DNA from: Ralstonia pickettii
Lineage (GTDB): Bacteria; Pseudomonadota; Gammaproteobacteria; Burkholderiales; Burkholderiaceae
Direction of reading: 5' to 3'
Assembly: GCF_016466415.2 (NCBI RefSeq)
Contig: NZ_CP066771.1
Span: 2,356,001 to 2,420,000 of the forward strand
DNA length: 64,000 bases
Both the position numbers and the translations under genes were made by a program. The notes under the pieces were generated by a model. That model made no database searches and had not been told where the DNA came from. It was given only the letters and a program-made list of their open reading frames with translations. Shown here piece by piece: positions 8,741-18,664 of the stretch. Every line of letters begins with the position of its first letter. Position 1 is the first letter of the stretch.

Positions 8741-8845
8741 TTGCCTGCGGTTTGGCGCATGCTGCGGTGTACACTGCTCTTCTTTCCGATTGACACGCGA
8801 CTGTGTTACTCACCAGTTGCGTCTGAACCGCGTTCCGCGTCTTCC

Positions 8846-10447
8846 ATGAATTTCGATGTTGCCGTTGTTGGCAGCGGCTTGGCGGGCCTGACCGTCGCCC
8901 TGCACCTAGCCGATCACCGCCGCGTGGTTGTCATCAGCAAACGCAGCCTGCCGGAAGGCGCCAGCGATTGGGCGCAGGGCGGCATTGCCGCCGTGCTCGA
9001 TTCGGGCGACAGCCACGATGAGCACGTCGACGACACGCTCATCGCTGGGGCTGGATTGTGCGATGAAGCGGCTACCCGTTACATCGTCGAAAACGGGCGC
9101 TCGGCCATTGAATGGCTGATTGGCCATGGCGTGCCTTTCACGCGCGACGAGCAGGCTGAACTCGGCTTCCACCTAACGCGCGAGGGCGGCCACCGCCATC
9201 GACGCATCATCCATGCCGCCGATGCCACGGGCCATGCTGTGGTCACGACGCTGGTTGAGAAGGTGCGCAATCACCCGAACATCACGCTGCTGGAAGACCA
9301 CTTCGCGATCGACCTGATTACCGACGCGAAGCTCGGTCGTCCGGGCATGCGCTGCCATGGCCTCTACGCGCTCGACATTGCATCGGGCCATGTCAAGACG
9401 ATTACCGCCAGCCAAACCGTGATGGCCACGGGCGGCGCGGGTAAGGTCTATCTCTACACGACGAATCCGGACACGGCCAGCGGCGACGGTATTGCCATGG
9501 CCTGGCGAGCGGGCTGCCGCGTGGCGAACATGGAGTTCATCCAGTTCCATCCCACGTGCCTGTACCACCCGTTCGCGAAATCGTTTCTGATTACCGAGGC
9601 CGTGCGCGGTGAAGGCGGCAAGCTGATCCTGCCCGACGGCACGCGTTTCATGCCCGCGCACGACGAGCGCGCCGAACTGGCGCCGCGCGATATCGTCGCC
9701 CGCGCCATCGACTTCGAGATGAAGAAGCGTGGCCTGGATTGCGTCTATCTGGACATCAGCCATCAGAGCCCTGCGTTCCTCAAGGAGCATTTCCCGACCA
9801 TCATGGCGCGCTGCCTGGAGCTGGGCATCGACATCACGCGCCAACCGATTCCGGTCGTGCCGGCGGCGCACTACACGTGCGGCGGTGTGGTGACGGACCA
9901 CCTCGGGCGCACGGATATCGCTGGCCTGTACGCCGTTGGCGAGACTGCATACACCGGCCTGCACGGCGCCAACCGGCTGGCGAGCAATTCGCTGCTGGAA
10001 TGCATGGTGATCGGGCGTGGCGCGGCGGAAGACATCCTCGCGCAACCGCCCTCGGACTCCACATCGGTGCAGATTCCCGCATGGGATGAGAGCCGCGTGA
10101 CCGACCCCGATGAGGAAGTCGTCGTCTCGCACAACTGGGACGAACTGCGTCGCATGATGTGGAACTACGTCGGCATCGTGCGCACGAACAAGCGGCTGGA
10201 GCGGGCGCAGCACCGCATTGCGCTGTTGCGCGAAGAGATTACGGAGTACTACGCCAACTTCCGCGTGAGCCACGATCTGCTGGAGTTGCGTAACCTCGTC
10301 GAGGCCGCCTCGCTGATCGTCGACAGTGCGCTATCACGGCATGAGAGCCGCGGCCTGCATTTCTCGCGCGACTACCCCGAAACGCTACCCAAGGCACTGC
10401 CGACGGTCATGCAGCCGACCCATCGGCAGATCGCCCGGAAACGCTGA
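8846..10447 (+). CDS. nadB: L-aspartate oxidase
   Basis: NadB oxidises L-aspartate to iminoaspartate, the first step of NAD de novo synthesis, using FAD. The 533-residue protein opens with the Rossmann motif [16 protein letters not shown], has the [20 protein letters not shown] segment, and carries the succinate-dehydrogenase-type active site HPTCLY and [10 protein letters not shown] plus HYTCGGV and [16 protein letters not shown] take the ATG at 8846 ([11 protein letters not shown]); an in-frame upstream extension to 8738 would run through the rpmG terminator. It converges on nadC with 7 nt between the stops. Confidence 0.97.
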   Translation: MNFDVAVVGSGLAGLTVALHLADHRRVVVISKRSLPEGASDWAQGGIAAVLDSGDSHDEHVDDTLIAGAGLCDEAATRYIVENGRSAIEWLIGHGVPFTRDEQAELGFHLTREGGHRHRRIIHAADATGHAVVTTLVEKVRNHPNITLLEDHFAIDLITDAKLGRPGMRCHGLYALDIASGHVKTITASQTVMATGGAGKVYLYTTNPDTASGDGIAMAWRAGCRVANMEFIQFHPTCLYHPFAKSFLITEAVRGEGGKLILPDGTRFMPAHDERAELAPRDIVARAIDFEMKKRGLDCVYLDISHQSPAFLKEHFPTIMARCLELGIDITRQPIPVVPAAHYTCGGVVTDHLGRTDIAGLYAVGETAYTGLHGANRLASNSLLECMVIGRGAAEDILAQPPSDSTSVQIPAWDESRVTDPDEEVVVSHNWDELRRMMWNYVGIVRTNKRLERAQHRIALLREEITEYYANFRVSHDLLELRNLVEAASLIVDSALSRHESRGLHFSRDYPETLPKALPTVMQPTHRQIARKR

Positions 10448-10454
10448 CTTAGCC

Positions 10455-11354
10455 TTAGTCGACGATCCGCAAAGAGAAGTCGGTTGCGCGCACGTCCTTC
10501 GTGAGCGCGCCGACGGAGATGCGGTCCACGCCGGTCTCGGCAAAGGTGCGGATCGTCTCGATGTTGACGCCGCCAGACACCTCGAGCAGCGCCCTGCCCG
10601 CCGTTACGCGCACAGCCTCGCGCATCGCGGGCGGTTCGAAGTTGTCGAGCAGCACGGAGGTGGCACCTGCCGCCAGTGCTTCATCCAGCTGCGCGAGCGT
10701 TTCCACCTCGATCTGGATCGTCACACCGGCATTCAACGCCTGCGCCGCACGCAGGGCCGCCGTCACGCCACCTGCCGCAGCGATATGGTTTTCCTTGATC
10801 AGGATGCCGTCGTACAAGGCCAGGCGCTGATTCTCGCCGCCACCGATCCGCACGGCGTACTTCTGCGCCAGGCGCAGGCCCGGCAGCGTCTTACGTGTGT
10901 CGAGCACGCGGGCGCGCGTGCCTTCGACGGCTGCGGCGTAACGCGAAGTCGCCGTCGCCACACCGGACAGCAACTGCAGGAAGTTCAACGACGGGCGTTC
11001 CGCCGTCAGCAGCGAACGCGCCGGGCCTTCGATCTCGCACACCACGGAATCGGGTGCTATGCGATCGCCTTCGTGCTGGCGCCACGTGACGCGCAACGTC
11101 GAGTCAACGGCGCGCATGCAGGCGTCAAACCAGGGCGTGCCACAGAGCACGGCATGCTCGCGCACGATCACGCGCGCGCGCGCATGGCGATCGGCGGGGA
11201 TCAGCAAGCCAGTGCGGTCGCCCGTGCCAACGTCCTCGGCAATGGCTGTGGCCACGTTGGCAGACAACGCCTCGCGCAGTGCCGGGCCAAAGCTATCGAA
11301 AATTGACTCAGCCCCGGGGGCGAGACGCGTCGTGTTCATCTGTGCTGCCGTCAT
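10455..11354 (-). CDS. nadC: Nicotinate-nucleotide pyrophosphorylase (quinolinate phosphoribosyltransferase)
   Basis: NadC converts quinolinate and PRPP to nicotinate mononucleotide. The 299-residue protein has the NadC core: the [21 protein letters not shown] segment with Lys/Arg residues for quinolinate and [33 protein letters not shown] and LEVSGGVN. Its ATG overlaps the nadA stop as ATGA, so the pair is translationally coupled; the ATG five codons later is a less likely start for that reason. Confidence 0.97.
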   Translation of the reverse strand: MTAAQMNTTRLAPGAESIFDSFGPALREALSANVATAIAEDVGTGDRTGLLIPADRHARARVIVREHAVLCGTPWFDACMRAVDSTLRVTWRQHEGDRIAPDSVVCEIEGPARSLLTAERPSLNFLQLLSGVATATSRYAAAVEGTRARVLDTRKTLPGLRLAQKYAVRIGGGENQRLALYDGILIKENHIAAAGGVTAALRAAQALNAGVTIQIEVETLAQLDEALAAGATSVLLDNFEPPAMREAVRVTAGRALLEVSGGVNIETIRTFAETGVDRISVGALTKDVRATDFSLRIVD

Positions 11355-12499
11355 GCCGGGCCGATTCCTTGAAAGAGTTGTGCGTTGGCGGCCAGGTCGC
11401 CTTGCGGGCGAACCGCGGCTTTCTCGCGCGCGGCAAAGTCCAGCATGCGGTCGATGCAGACCACGGCTTGCCGCCCGATGGCCGGATCGACGTGGATCTC
11501 GTTGCGACCGGTTTCCAGCACCTCAGCCAGATTGGTCAGCGCGTTCATCGCCATCCAGGGGCAATGCGCGCAGCTCTTGCAGGTGGCAGCGTTCCCGGCG
11601 GTCGGCGCCTCGATGAAGCGCTTGCCCGGGGCGGCCATGCGCATCTTGTGCAGGATGCCGTTGTCGGTCGCGACGATGAACTCCTGCGCCGACAACGACT
11701 GGGCCGCCGCAATGAGCTGCGAAGTCGAACCCACCACATCAGCCTGTGCCACCACCGATTCCGGCGATTCCGGATGCACAAGGATCTTCGCGTTCGGGTG
11801 CTCAGCGCGCAGCAGGTCAAGCTCCACGCCCTTGAACTCGTCGTGCACGAGGCACGAGCCCTGCCACATCAGCATATCTGCGCCGGTCTGCTTCTGAATG
11901 TAGCTGCCGAGGTGGCGATCGGGTGCCCACAGGATCTTCTTTCCCTGCGCATGCAGATGCTGCACGATCTTCAAGCCGATCGACGATGTCACCATCCAGT
12001 CGGCACGCGCCTTCACGGCGGCGCTTGTATTGGCGTAGACAACCACGGTGCGATCCGGATGCGCATCGCAGAAGGCGGCAAACTCATCCGGCGGGCAGCC
12101 CAGATCCAGCGAGCAGGTGGCGTCCAGATCCGGCATTAGCACGGTCTTCTCCGGACTCAGGATCTTGGCAGTCTCGCCCATGAAGCGCACGCCCGCCACG
12201 ATCAATGTCTTGGCCGAATGGTCGCGGCCAAAGCGCGCCATTTCCAGCGAATCGGATACGCAGCCACCGGTTTCCTCGGCCAGGTCCTGCAGGTCGGCGT
12301 CAACGTAGTAATGCGCGACCAGCACAGCCTCACGTTCCTTGAGCAGACGCTTTATGCGGGCCTTCAGGTCGTCGCGTTCCTCACGCGACAGCACCGGCGG
12401 CACCTTGGCCCAGGCGTGGGCCACGCAGCTTGCACCGGATTGCGCATCGGAAAGCATATCCGGGCGCTCGAATTCAACCGTCTTGATGTGGGTTTCCAT
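11351..12499 (-). CDS. nadA: Quinolinate synthase
   Basis: NadA condenses iminoaspartate with dihydroxyacetone phosphate to quinolinate using a [4Fe-4S] cluster. The 382-residue protein has [19 protein letters not shown], the cysteine in [20 protein letters not shown]-like VHPESPESV, and [13 protein letters not shown] chose the ATG at 12497-12499 ([13 protein letters not shown]); the frame is open 57 codons further but that part looks non-coding and runs into the desaturase terminator. Together nadA, nadB and nadC give complete synthesis of NaMN from aspartate. Confidence 0.96.
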   Translation of the reverse strand: METHIKTVEFERPDMLSDAQSGASCVAHAWAKVPPVLSREERDDLKARIKRLLKEREAVLVAHYYVDADLQDLAEETGGCVSDSLEMARFGRDHSAKTLIVAGVRFMGETAKILSPEKTVLMPDLDATCSLDLGCPPDEFAAFCDAHPDRTVVVYANTSAAVKARADWMVTSSIGLKIVQHLHAQGKKILWAPDRHLGSYIQKQTGADMLMWQGSCLVHDEFKGVELDLLRAEHPNAKILVHPESPESVVAQADVVGSTSQLIAAAQSLSAQEFIVATDNGILHKMRMAAPGKRFIEAPTAGNAATCKSCAHCPWMAMNALTNLAEVLETGRNEIHVDPAIGRQAVVCIDRMLDFAAREKAAVRPQGDLAANAQLFQGIGPA

Positions 12500-12640
12500 G
12501 GTGGTCTCCGCGTCCGCTCGCGCTGTGAAGGCGCCAAGAAGCTGGCGCTGCAATGAAACGGACGGCGTGTGAGGAGGACTGGCACCGCGATACATTGTCG
12601 CGGCGTATTCAAAATGGCAGTTGGGGCAGTTTACCCAAAA

Positions 12641-12667
12641 GAAAAGCCCCGCTGCGGAGCGGGGCTT
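12641..12667 (-). terminator. Intrinsic terminator of the desaturase gene
   Basis: AAGCCCCGCT (12644-12653) pairs with AGCGGGGCTT (12658-12667) around GCGG. On the minus strand it is followed by TTCTTTT and begins 20 nt after the desaturase stop. Confidence 0.88.
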
Positions 12668-12686
12668 CACCTATGAAACAAGAAAC

Positions 12687-13877
12687 TCAGGCGTAGCGGC
12701 GCAGGCGCACAGCAAATTCCTGCAGCGCGTGGATGCCGCTTTCCTCAGCACGCTTGCACCACTCTTGCAGTTGATGCAGCAACTGCTCGCGCGTGGCATT
12801 CGAACGGCCCCACAGCGCACCCAGCTCGCGGCGCATCTCGACGAAGGTGTGCAGCGCCGAATGGTCCGACACGATTTGCGAGAGCTGCTCGCGCTGCGGC
12901 GCGCCCAGCTTGGTCTCGTCGCGGTGGAACCACTTGCGGGCCGGCTTGAGTGCGCGGTACTCGACAGCGCGCGAATCCTTCAGCTTGGCCAGCTCCTGGC
13001 GATAGGCCGCCTTGACCGTCTTGGCGTAGCGCGCCATCACGTCGTAGCGGTTGGCGATGATGGCTTCCAGCGTGTTCTGGTCGACCGGCTTCACGTCGCC
13101 AAAGCGGGCCTTGGGCGCCACCTTCTTGACCTTCGCCAAACCGACGATTTCGAGCGCGCGGATGTAGCCCCAGCCGATGTCGAACTCGTACCACTTGACC
13201 GAGAACTTGGCCGAGGTGGCGTACGTGTGGTGGTTGTTGTGCAGCTCTTCGCCGCCGATGATGATGCCCCACGGCGACACGTTGGTCGAAGCGTCTTCGC
13301 AATCGAAGTTGCGGTAGCCCCAGAAGTGGCCCAGGCCGTTGATGATGCCGGCAGCGTGGATCGGGATCCACAGCATCTGCACTGCCCACACCGTCAGGCC
13401 TAGCGCGCCGAACATCAGCACGTCGAGGATCAGCATCAAACCGACGCCTTGCCACGTGAACTTCGAGTACACGTTCTTCTCGACCCAATCGTCCGGCGTA
13501 CCGTGGCCGAACTTCTGGATCGTTTCCTTGTTCTTGGCCTCAGCGCGATATAGCTCCGCGCCTTCCATCAGCACCTTGCGGATGCCTCGGGTCTGCGGGC
13601 TGTGCGGATCCTCTTCGGTTTCGCACTTGGCGTGGTGCTTGCGGTGAATGGCGGTCCATTCCTTGGTGACCATGCCGGTGGTCAGCCACAGCCAGAAACG
13701 GAAGAAGTGCCCAGCGATGGGATGCACGTCCAGCGCCCGGTGCGCTTGGCAGCGGTGCAGAAAAATCGTGACGCTGGCGATGGTGATGTGCGTCATCACC
13801 AGCGTGAAAATCAGGATTTGCCACCAGGCCCAATCGAGGGTGCCGTTGGCAAGGAAAGTCAGAAAGGAGTCGATCAA
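12687..13877 (-). CDS. Membrane fatty acid desaturase (acyl-CoA delta-9 type)
   Basis: This is a di-iron membrane desaturase introducing a double bond into acyl chains. The three histidine boxes are visible: HRCQAH, HRKHH and HNNHH, with hydrophobic stretches between them. The core ends near residue 245; a further ~150 mostly charged, helical residues follow (KPVDQNTLEAIIANRYDVMARYA onward), longer than a minimal desaturase. The start is probably TTG at 13875-13877 (GGAG six nt upstream), giving MIDSFLTFLANGTLDW; a TTG six codons earlier at 13895 has no ribosome site. A palindrome lies about 90 nt upstream. Confidence 0.9.
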   Translation of the reverse strand: MIDSFLTFLANGTLDWAWWQILIFTLVMTHITIASVTIFLHRCQAHRALDVHPIAGHFFRFWLWLTTGMVTKEWTAIHRKHHAKCETEEDPHSPQTRGIRKVLMEGAELYRAEAKNKETIQKFGHGTPDDWVEKNVYSKFTWQGVGLMLILDVLMFGALGLTVWAVQMLWIPIHAAGIINGLGHFWGYRNFDCEDASTNVSPWGIIIGGEELHNNHHTYATSAKFSVKWYEFDIGWGYIRALEIVGLAKVKKVAPKARFGDVKPVDQNTLEAIIANRYDVMARYAKTVKAAYRQELAKLKDSRAVEYRALKPARKWFHRDETKLGAPQREQLSQIVSDHSALHTFVEMRRELGALWGRSNATREQLLHQLQEWCKRAEESGIHALQEFAVRLRRYA

Positions 13878-13966
13878 AGTGTTCTCCGTGGTCAACTCAG
13901 GGTAATCAAAGCAGCTTTTGGACCTTCATTCGATCCGGATGTTGCTGCCTCTTAAGGCTATCCCGC

Positions 13967-13984
13967 TGTCGTAGCGTTACGACA
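13967..13984. promoter_or_regulatory. 18-bp palindrome upstream of the desaturase, candidate operator
   Basis: TGTCGTA (13967-13973) and TACGACA (13978-13984) form a perfect 7-bp inverted repeat around GCGT. It is the only clear signal in the 372-nt gap between the desaturase (start 13877) and the mscS-type gene (stop 14250); I see no gene in that gap. Size and position fit a dimeric repressor that controls membrane-lipid desaturation, but no regulator is encoded next to it. Confidence 0.4.
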
Positions 13985-14249
13985 ATGGGGTCGTGTTGGC
14001 GGTGGTTCGGGTGTTTGTACCCGGCTTGCGCATCACATCGGCGAGCTTCCCGCTACCGGTCATATCATCTCCGCCCCAGCGCAATACAAGGTATTTGCGG
14101 TCCTTTGTCACAACGGCTAAGCCTTTGCGACGGCCCGTCTTTTCTTCGTGGGAGCATTTGGCATTTTAACCGAACACCCCCTCTATTCCATGCGGGAAAA
14201 CAGCCATTTTGACCTCGGACAAGCGGGCAGCGTTCCGCTCGCAGCTGTG

Positions 14250-15626
14250 TTAGTCCGACAGTGATGGCGTGGATGGGGCTGTTACATCACTCGAAGTGCG
14301 CGGGATGCCCTGTTGCAGCGCCGACGCCCCGCGCACACGCACTTCCCGTTGCGGGTAGGGGATATCGATGCCTGCTTCCTTGAAGCGACGGTAAATCGCG
14401 CGGTTCAGGTCGGACTGCACGCCCAGCTTGCCGTTATGCGGATCGCCGATCCAGACGCCAAGCTCATATTCGATGCCGCTGTCGGCGAACAGGGCCATGA
14501 AGGCGGCGGGCGCCGGTTCGGGCAGAACACGCGGGATGCCCTCTGCACATTGCAGCAGCAACGCCAGCACGCTTTCAGGATCAGCGTCATACGACGCCTG
14601 CACGCGCACCGCCACACGCACGGTGCCGCGCTCGTTGTGGTTCTGTACGGCCTGCGCGACCATCAGTTCGTTCGGGACGAGCGTATCGCCGTCGCCATTG
14701 CGCACCACGGTGTAGCGGGTGCGGATCTGCGTGACGATGCCGGTGTACGTGCTGACGGTGATCTGATCGCCCAGCTTGAGCGAGCGCTCCAGCAGGATGA
14801 TGAAGCCCGAAACGTAATTGCTGGCGATCTTTTGCAAGCCGAAACCCAGGCCGACGCCAAGCGCGCCGCCAAACACCGACAGCACCGTCAGGTCGATGCC
14901 CACCAGCGAGAGGCTCAGCAGCAGCGACACCAGCAGCAGCACCGCCTTGGTCACACGCGACAACACCACCTTCAGGTTGGCATCGATCGCCGAAGCACGC
15001 GTGATGCGGCTGTCCAGCCACGAGCCGAACCACATCGCCACCAGCACGGTGACGAGAATCCACACCACGCCCATCAGCATGGCCGCCAGGCTCACCTTCT
15101 GCTTGCCACCCAGCGCAAAGCGGATGCCGTCGAGGTAATCCACCACATCGCCGAGCACGCCCAGCACGTAGAGCACCATGCCGATCCACATCAACGTGGT
15201 CAAAACGCGCTCTGCCAGGACGAGCATGCCGTGCAGCTCGCCATTGGCCGACAGCACGCGGCGCAACACGTAGAAGCCGAGATACAGGATCGCCAGGCCA
15301 AACAGCGGCACCGCGGCCAGTCGGAACACGCTGATCGGCATGGTGCCAACCAGCGCATAGCGCGCGCCCACCACGAGCAGCCAGCCGATCAGCGGGAACA
15401 TCGCCCGCTCCAGGCTGGACCAGGCAAAACGCAGGGCAAAGGTCTCGTTCACGTGCGCCGAATGCAGGCGCCGCGAGATCGGCCGCGCCAGCAGCCAGGC
15501 GGCACCGAGCACCAGTATCAGCACACCCAGTTGCCAGATAAAGCGCGGGCCACCCAGATCGCGGACGATGTCGTCGATCATGTGGCCCAGCGCAATGTGA
15601 TTCAGGTTCAACGACAATCCGTTCAT
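14250..15626 (-). CDS. MscS-family mechanosensitive ion channel
   Basis: This 458-residue inner-membrane protein has several hydrophobic N-terminal segments (GVLILVLGAAWLLA, LIGWLLVVGARYALVG and others), more than the three of minimal MscS. The MscS core follows: VFGGALGVGLGFGLQKIASNYVSGF (pore helix, Gly/Ala packing) and LLERSLKLGDQITV, the conserved beta-domain entry. Such channels open under hypo-osmotic membrane tension. The C-terminal tail after VRVRGAS is short and polar. It lies 25 nt after the PLD-nuclease gene and may be the last gene of the purN operon. Confidence 0.92.
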   Translation of the reverse strand: MNGLSLNLNHIALGHMIDDIVRDLGGPRFIWQLGVLILVLGAAWLLARPISRRLHSAHVNETFALRFAWSSLERAMFPLIGWLLVVGARYALVGTMPISVFRLAAVPLFGLAILYLGFYVLRRVLSANGELHGMLVLAERVLTTLMWIGMVLYVLGVLGDVVDYLDGIRFALGGKQKVSLAAMLMGVVWILVTVLVAMWFGSWLDSRITRASAIDANLKVVLSRVTKAVLLLVSLLLSLSLVGIDLTVLSVFGGALGVGLGFGLQKIASNYVSGFIILLERSLKLGDQITVSTYTGIVTQIRTRYTVVRNGDGDTLVPNELMVAQAVQNHNERGTVRVAVRVQASYDADPESVLALLLQCAEGIPRVLPEPAPAAFMALFADSGIEYELGVWIGDPHNGKLGVQSDLNRAIYRRFKEAGIDIPYPQREVRVRGASALQQGIPRTSSDVTAPSTPSLSD

Positions 15627-15651
15627 TGGGTTGACGGGTTATTGCAAACCC

Positions 15652-16221
15652 TTACTGGGTCCGATAGGGCAATGCGTCACCCACATGCTTCTGCCAGTTG
15701 GCGGCATAGCGCTGGGCGAGATCGGCGTCGCCGCGCACGATCAGTACGTTCTCGGCGTTGCCGCGCTGTGCGGTCTGCGTAAAGTTGAAGCTGCCCGTGA
15801 CCAGCACCGGATGCGCGCCGCGCGGGTCGATCACGATGACCTTGTTGTGCGCATTCTTGTAGCGCACCTCCAGCCAGACGGGGATGCCCGCGTTGGCGAC
15901 CTCGGGCACGCGGCTGCCGCCGGAGCGCGTCATCTGCTCCCGGTCAGCCAGCACACGCACATCCACGCCACGCTGATGCGCCGCCAGCAGTGCACGCGTA
16001 ATCGCCTTGTTCGACAGCAGATACGCCTGCACCAGCACCTGCTCACGCGCCTGGTCGATGGCATCGGCCAACAATCCTTCGATGTCGTCATCGGGCGTGA
16101 ACGCGGCCTGCACCGTGCCCTTGGCGGGTTGCACCGGCGGCGCGCTGCGGGCCAGGGCGACGCCACCTGCGGCCAACGCCAGCCATGCGGCCAGCAGCCA
16201 ACCGAAGCGGCGCACCATCAT
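15652..16221 (-). CDS. Exported phospholipase D-like protein, Nuc/endonuclease type
   Basis: This 189-residue protein has a basic-hydrophobic N terminus (about residues 1-25, RRFGWLLAAWLALAAGG) that looks like a signal peptide or anchor. A single HKD motif, H-N-K-V-I-V-I-D followed by GSFNFT, matches the Nuc branch, which works as a homodimer and cleaves phosphodiesters, typically nucleic acid. Its ATG overlaps the stop of the RNA methyltransferase as ATGA. Role in the cell is not clear from context; a periplasmic nuclease is the best guess. Confidence 0.85.
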   Translation of the reverse strand: MMVRRFGWLLAAWLALAAGGVALARSAPPVQPAKGTVQAAFTPDDDIEGLLADAIDQAREQVLVQAYLLSNKAITRALLAAHQRGVDVRVLADREQMTRSGGSRVPEVANAGIPVWLEVRYKNAHNKVIVIDPRGAHPVLVTGSFNFTQTAQRGNAENVLIVRGDADLAQRYAANWQKHVGDALPYRTQ

Positions 16222-17615
16222 GCGCGGCGCTCCAGCACGGCCGCGAAGAAGCCGTCGGTCTGATGCGTGTGCGGATACAGCTCGAGGTAAGGCCCCATTT
16301 CCAGCGCGATCTTCTGCGCGGCCAGCACCTCACCGGCGGGCACGAGCACGAAATCTTCATGCGCGGCCAGGAACTGCTCAACCACCTGCTGGTTCTCGCG
16401 CGCCAGGACGCTGCACGTCGCGTAGACGAGGCGGCCACCCGCCTTCAGCAGCCGCGCCGCCGATGTCAGGATCGACAGCTGTTTGGCCGACATTTCTTCC
16501 ACGGCCTGCGCCGACTGGCGCCACTTCAGGTCCGGATTGCGGCGCAACGTGCCCAGGCCGCTGCACGGCGCGTCGACCAGCACGCGATCGATCTTGCCCG
16601 CAAGACGCTTCACCTTCGCATCGTGCTCGCTGTCGATGCGGCCCGGATGGACGTTCGACAGCCCGCTGCGCGCGAGGCGCGGGCCCAGGTTCGACAAGCG
16701 CTTTTCCGATATGTCGAAGGCATACAGGCGCCCCGTCGAGCGCATCGCCGCGCCAATCGCCAGGGTCTTACCGCCGGCACCGGCGCAGAAGTCGACCACC
16801 ATCTCGCCGCGCTTGGGTGCCAGCAATTGGCAGAGCAATTGGCTCCCTTCGTCCTGCACCTCGACCGTGCCGTTGGTGAAGATATCGAGCTTGTTCAACG
16901 CCGGCTTGCCGGCCAGGCGAATGCCCACGGGCGAGAGCGGCGCCGCAACGCCTTCAATACCGGCTTCGGCAAGCGTGGCGAGTACGGCGTCGCGTTCGCC
17001 CTTGAGCGTGTTCACGCGCAAGTCCAGCGGGGCCGGCGTGAGCCATGCTTGCGCCAGTGCTTCGGTGAACTCCGCCCCGTGCTGGGCAACCAGCGCGTCG
17101 AAGAGCCAGTCGGGCAGGTTGGCGCGCACGCGGGCCGCCAGCGCGGCGCGGTCACGGTTTTCCCAGCGATCCAGCCATTCGGCTTCTACGGGGTTCAGGA
17201 ACGGGGCAATGGCCTCACGCCCGGCGGTCTGCAGCAAGCCCAGCAGCACCAGGCGACGACGCGCCGGGCCAGTGCCGCTCTCGGCAAACTGGCCGAATTC
17301 CACCTTGCGGCGCAGCACGGCAAAGGCCGCTTCGGCGATGATGCCGCGCTCGCGGTGGCCAAGTTCGTGATGCTCGCGGAAGTACTGGCTGACCACCATG
17401 TCGGCGGGCGCCGCAAAGTGCAGCAGGCGCGCAAGCACCTTGTCCAGGTGTTCCAGATGGCTGCCATGCACGCCCGTGCGCGGGCGCGGGGCGCTGCGGG
17501 GCGAAGGCTTGCCCTGCGGGGCCCGGTACCAGCCGCCGCCACCCGAACTCGCGCGCTTGTTCCCCGACCCGCCGCCGCTTCCATTGCCGCCCGAACGCTG
17601 ACGATTCTGGCTCAT
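16218..17615 (-). CDS. RsmB/NOP-family rRNA (cytosine-5) methyltransferase
   Basis: This 465-residue enzyme transfers methyl from SAM to C5 of a cytosine in RNA. An N-terminal low-complexity Ser/Gly-rich stretch (residues 1-40) precedes a NusB-like helical part (HLDKVLARLLHFAAP...RERGIIAEAAFAVLRRK). The catalytic domain shows motif I DFCAGAGGKTL, motif IV with the VDAPCSGLGTLRRNPD cysteine, and motif VI LVYATCS with the second cysteine. It overlaps purN upstream and the PLD gene downstream by ATGA. It could be RsmB itself or a paralogue; I leave the symbol open. Confidence 0.9.
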   Translation of the reverse strand: MSQNRQRSGGNGSGGGSGNKRASSGGGGWYRAPQGKPSPRSAPRPRTGVHGSHLEHLDKVLARLLHFAAPADMVVSQYFREHHELGHRERGIIAEAAFAVLRRKVEFGQFAESGTGPARRRLVLLGLLQTAGREAIAPFLNPVEAEWLDRWENRDRAALAARVRANLPDWLFDALVAQHGAEFTEALAQAWLTPAPLDLRVNTLKGERDAVLATLAEAGIEGVAAPLSPVGIRLAGKPALNKLDIFTNGTVEVQDEGSQLLCQLLAPKRGEMVVDFCAGAGGKTLAIGAAMRSTGRLYAFDISEKRLSNLGPRLARSGLSNVHPGRIDSEHDAKVKRLAGKIDRVLVDAPCSGLGTLRRNPDLKWRQSAQAVEEMSAKQLSILTSAARLLKAGGRLVYATCSVLARENQQVVEQFLAAHEDFVLVPAGEVLAAQKIALEMGPYLELYPHTHQTDGFFAAVLERRA

Positions 17616-18262
17616 GCTGCCTCCCGGGCGTTGACGCCAATGACAAGCTGCGATTCATCCGGCGAGACGCGCACCACGCCGTCTTCGATCGACAATCGCC
17701 CTTCCACGAACCAGCGCACGGCACGCGGGTAAATCGTGTGTTCCTGTGCCAGCAGCCGCCCGGCCAGCGAGTTCGGCGTGTCGCTCTGACGTACGTCAAT
17801 GATGGCCTGCAGCACGATCGGGCCGTGATCCAGGTCGGCGGTGACGAAGTGCACCGTCGCGCCATGCACCTTCACGCCCATGGCCAGCGCGGCCTCGTGC
17901 GTGTGCAAGCCGGGGAAACACGGCAGCAGCGAAGGATGAATGTTCAGCATGCGACCGGCGTAGCGCGTGACAAAGCCCGCCGTAAGGATGCGCATGAAGC
18001 CGGCCAGCACCACCAGATCGGGCGAAAAGCCGTCGATCACCTGCGCAAGGGCGGCGTCGAAGCTGTCGCGATCGGGGAAGGCCTTGTGATCGACCACCGC
18101 GGTAGCAATGCCGTGCGAAGCGGCAAATTTAAGTCCCGCCGCTTCGGGCCGATTAGAAATGACGGCGGCAATGCGTCCCGACCAACCTTCGGCCTGACAG
18201 GCGCGGACAATGGCTTCCATATTGGAGCCGCGTCCGGAAATGAGAATGACGATGTTTTTCAT
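17612..18262 (-). CDS. purN: Phosphoribosylglycinamide formyltransferase
   Basis: PurN adds a formyl group from 10-formyl-THF to GAR in purine synthesis. The 216-residue protein shows the N-terminal ILISGRGSNMEAIV phosphate loop and the catalytic triad in MLNIHPSLLPCFPG (Asn, His) and TADLDHGP (Asp). It heads a chain of ATGA-coupled genes (purN, RNA methyltransferase, PLD nuclease). The 402 nt between it and the next gene (18263-18664) hold no feature I can support. Confidence 0.96.
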   Translation of the reverse strand: MKNIVILISGRGSNMEAIVRACQAEGWSGRIAAVISNRPEAAGLKFAASHGIATAVVDHKAFPDRDSFDAALAQVIDGFSPDLVVLAGFMRILTAGFVTRYAGRMLNIHPSLLPCFPGLHTHEAALAMGVKVHGATVHFVTADLDHGPIVLQAIIDVRQSDTPNSLAGRLLAQEHTIYPRAVRWFVEGRLSIEDGVVRVSPDESQLVIGVNAREAA

Positions 18263-18664
18263 CGCGGCATTTTATCAAGTGCGCCGCAGTTCCCCGAGAA
18301 AATCGGGTGTGACGGCTGCAAGGCCATGCCGTGGGCGCTTTTGCAGTCACCGTGGCATTTTGCCGACGGGTGCCGGCAAAAACCTTGTCGCACCCGCAAA
18401 AGGAAGGGGCAACCGTTGGCGTGCATTGGCGCGCTCTGATAATCTCAGCACCATAAATGTCCGCGCTCCCGAGGGGTCGGGTGTGCAGCACGCGATGATT
18501 CGACGCAAATCAAACGTCCGTTCATCCTGCGCTGCAACATCGTGCGGGCGATACCGTGACGGTCGATCGGCACAGGGTGATAAACCCGGCCAGTCGGCCA
18601 TCGCCCGCGCCGGGTCGACACGCGTACAACAACAAGAGGGCTCTGCTCTCACCGGGGAATAAGA

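Noticed and set aside
13985-14212. 75-codon ORF between desaturase and MscS genes
   Set aside because: Cys/Ser/Arg-rich random-like composition and no ribosome site.
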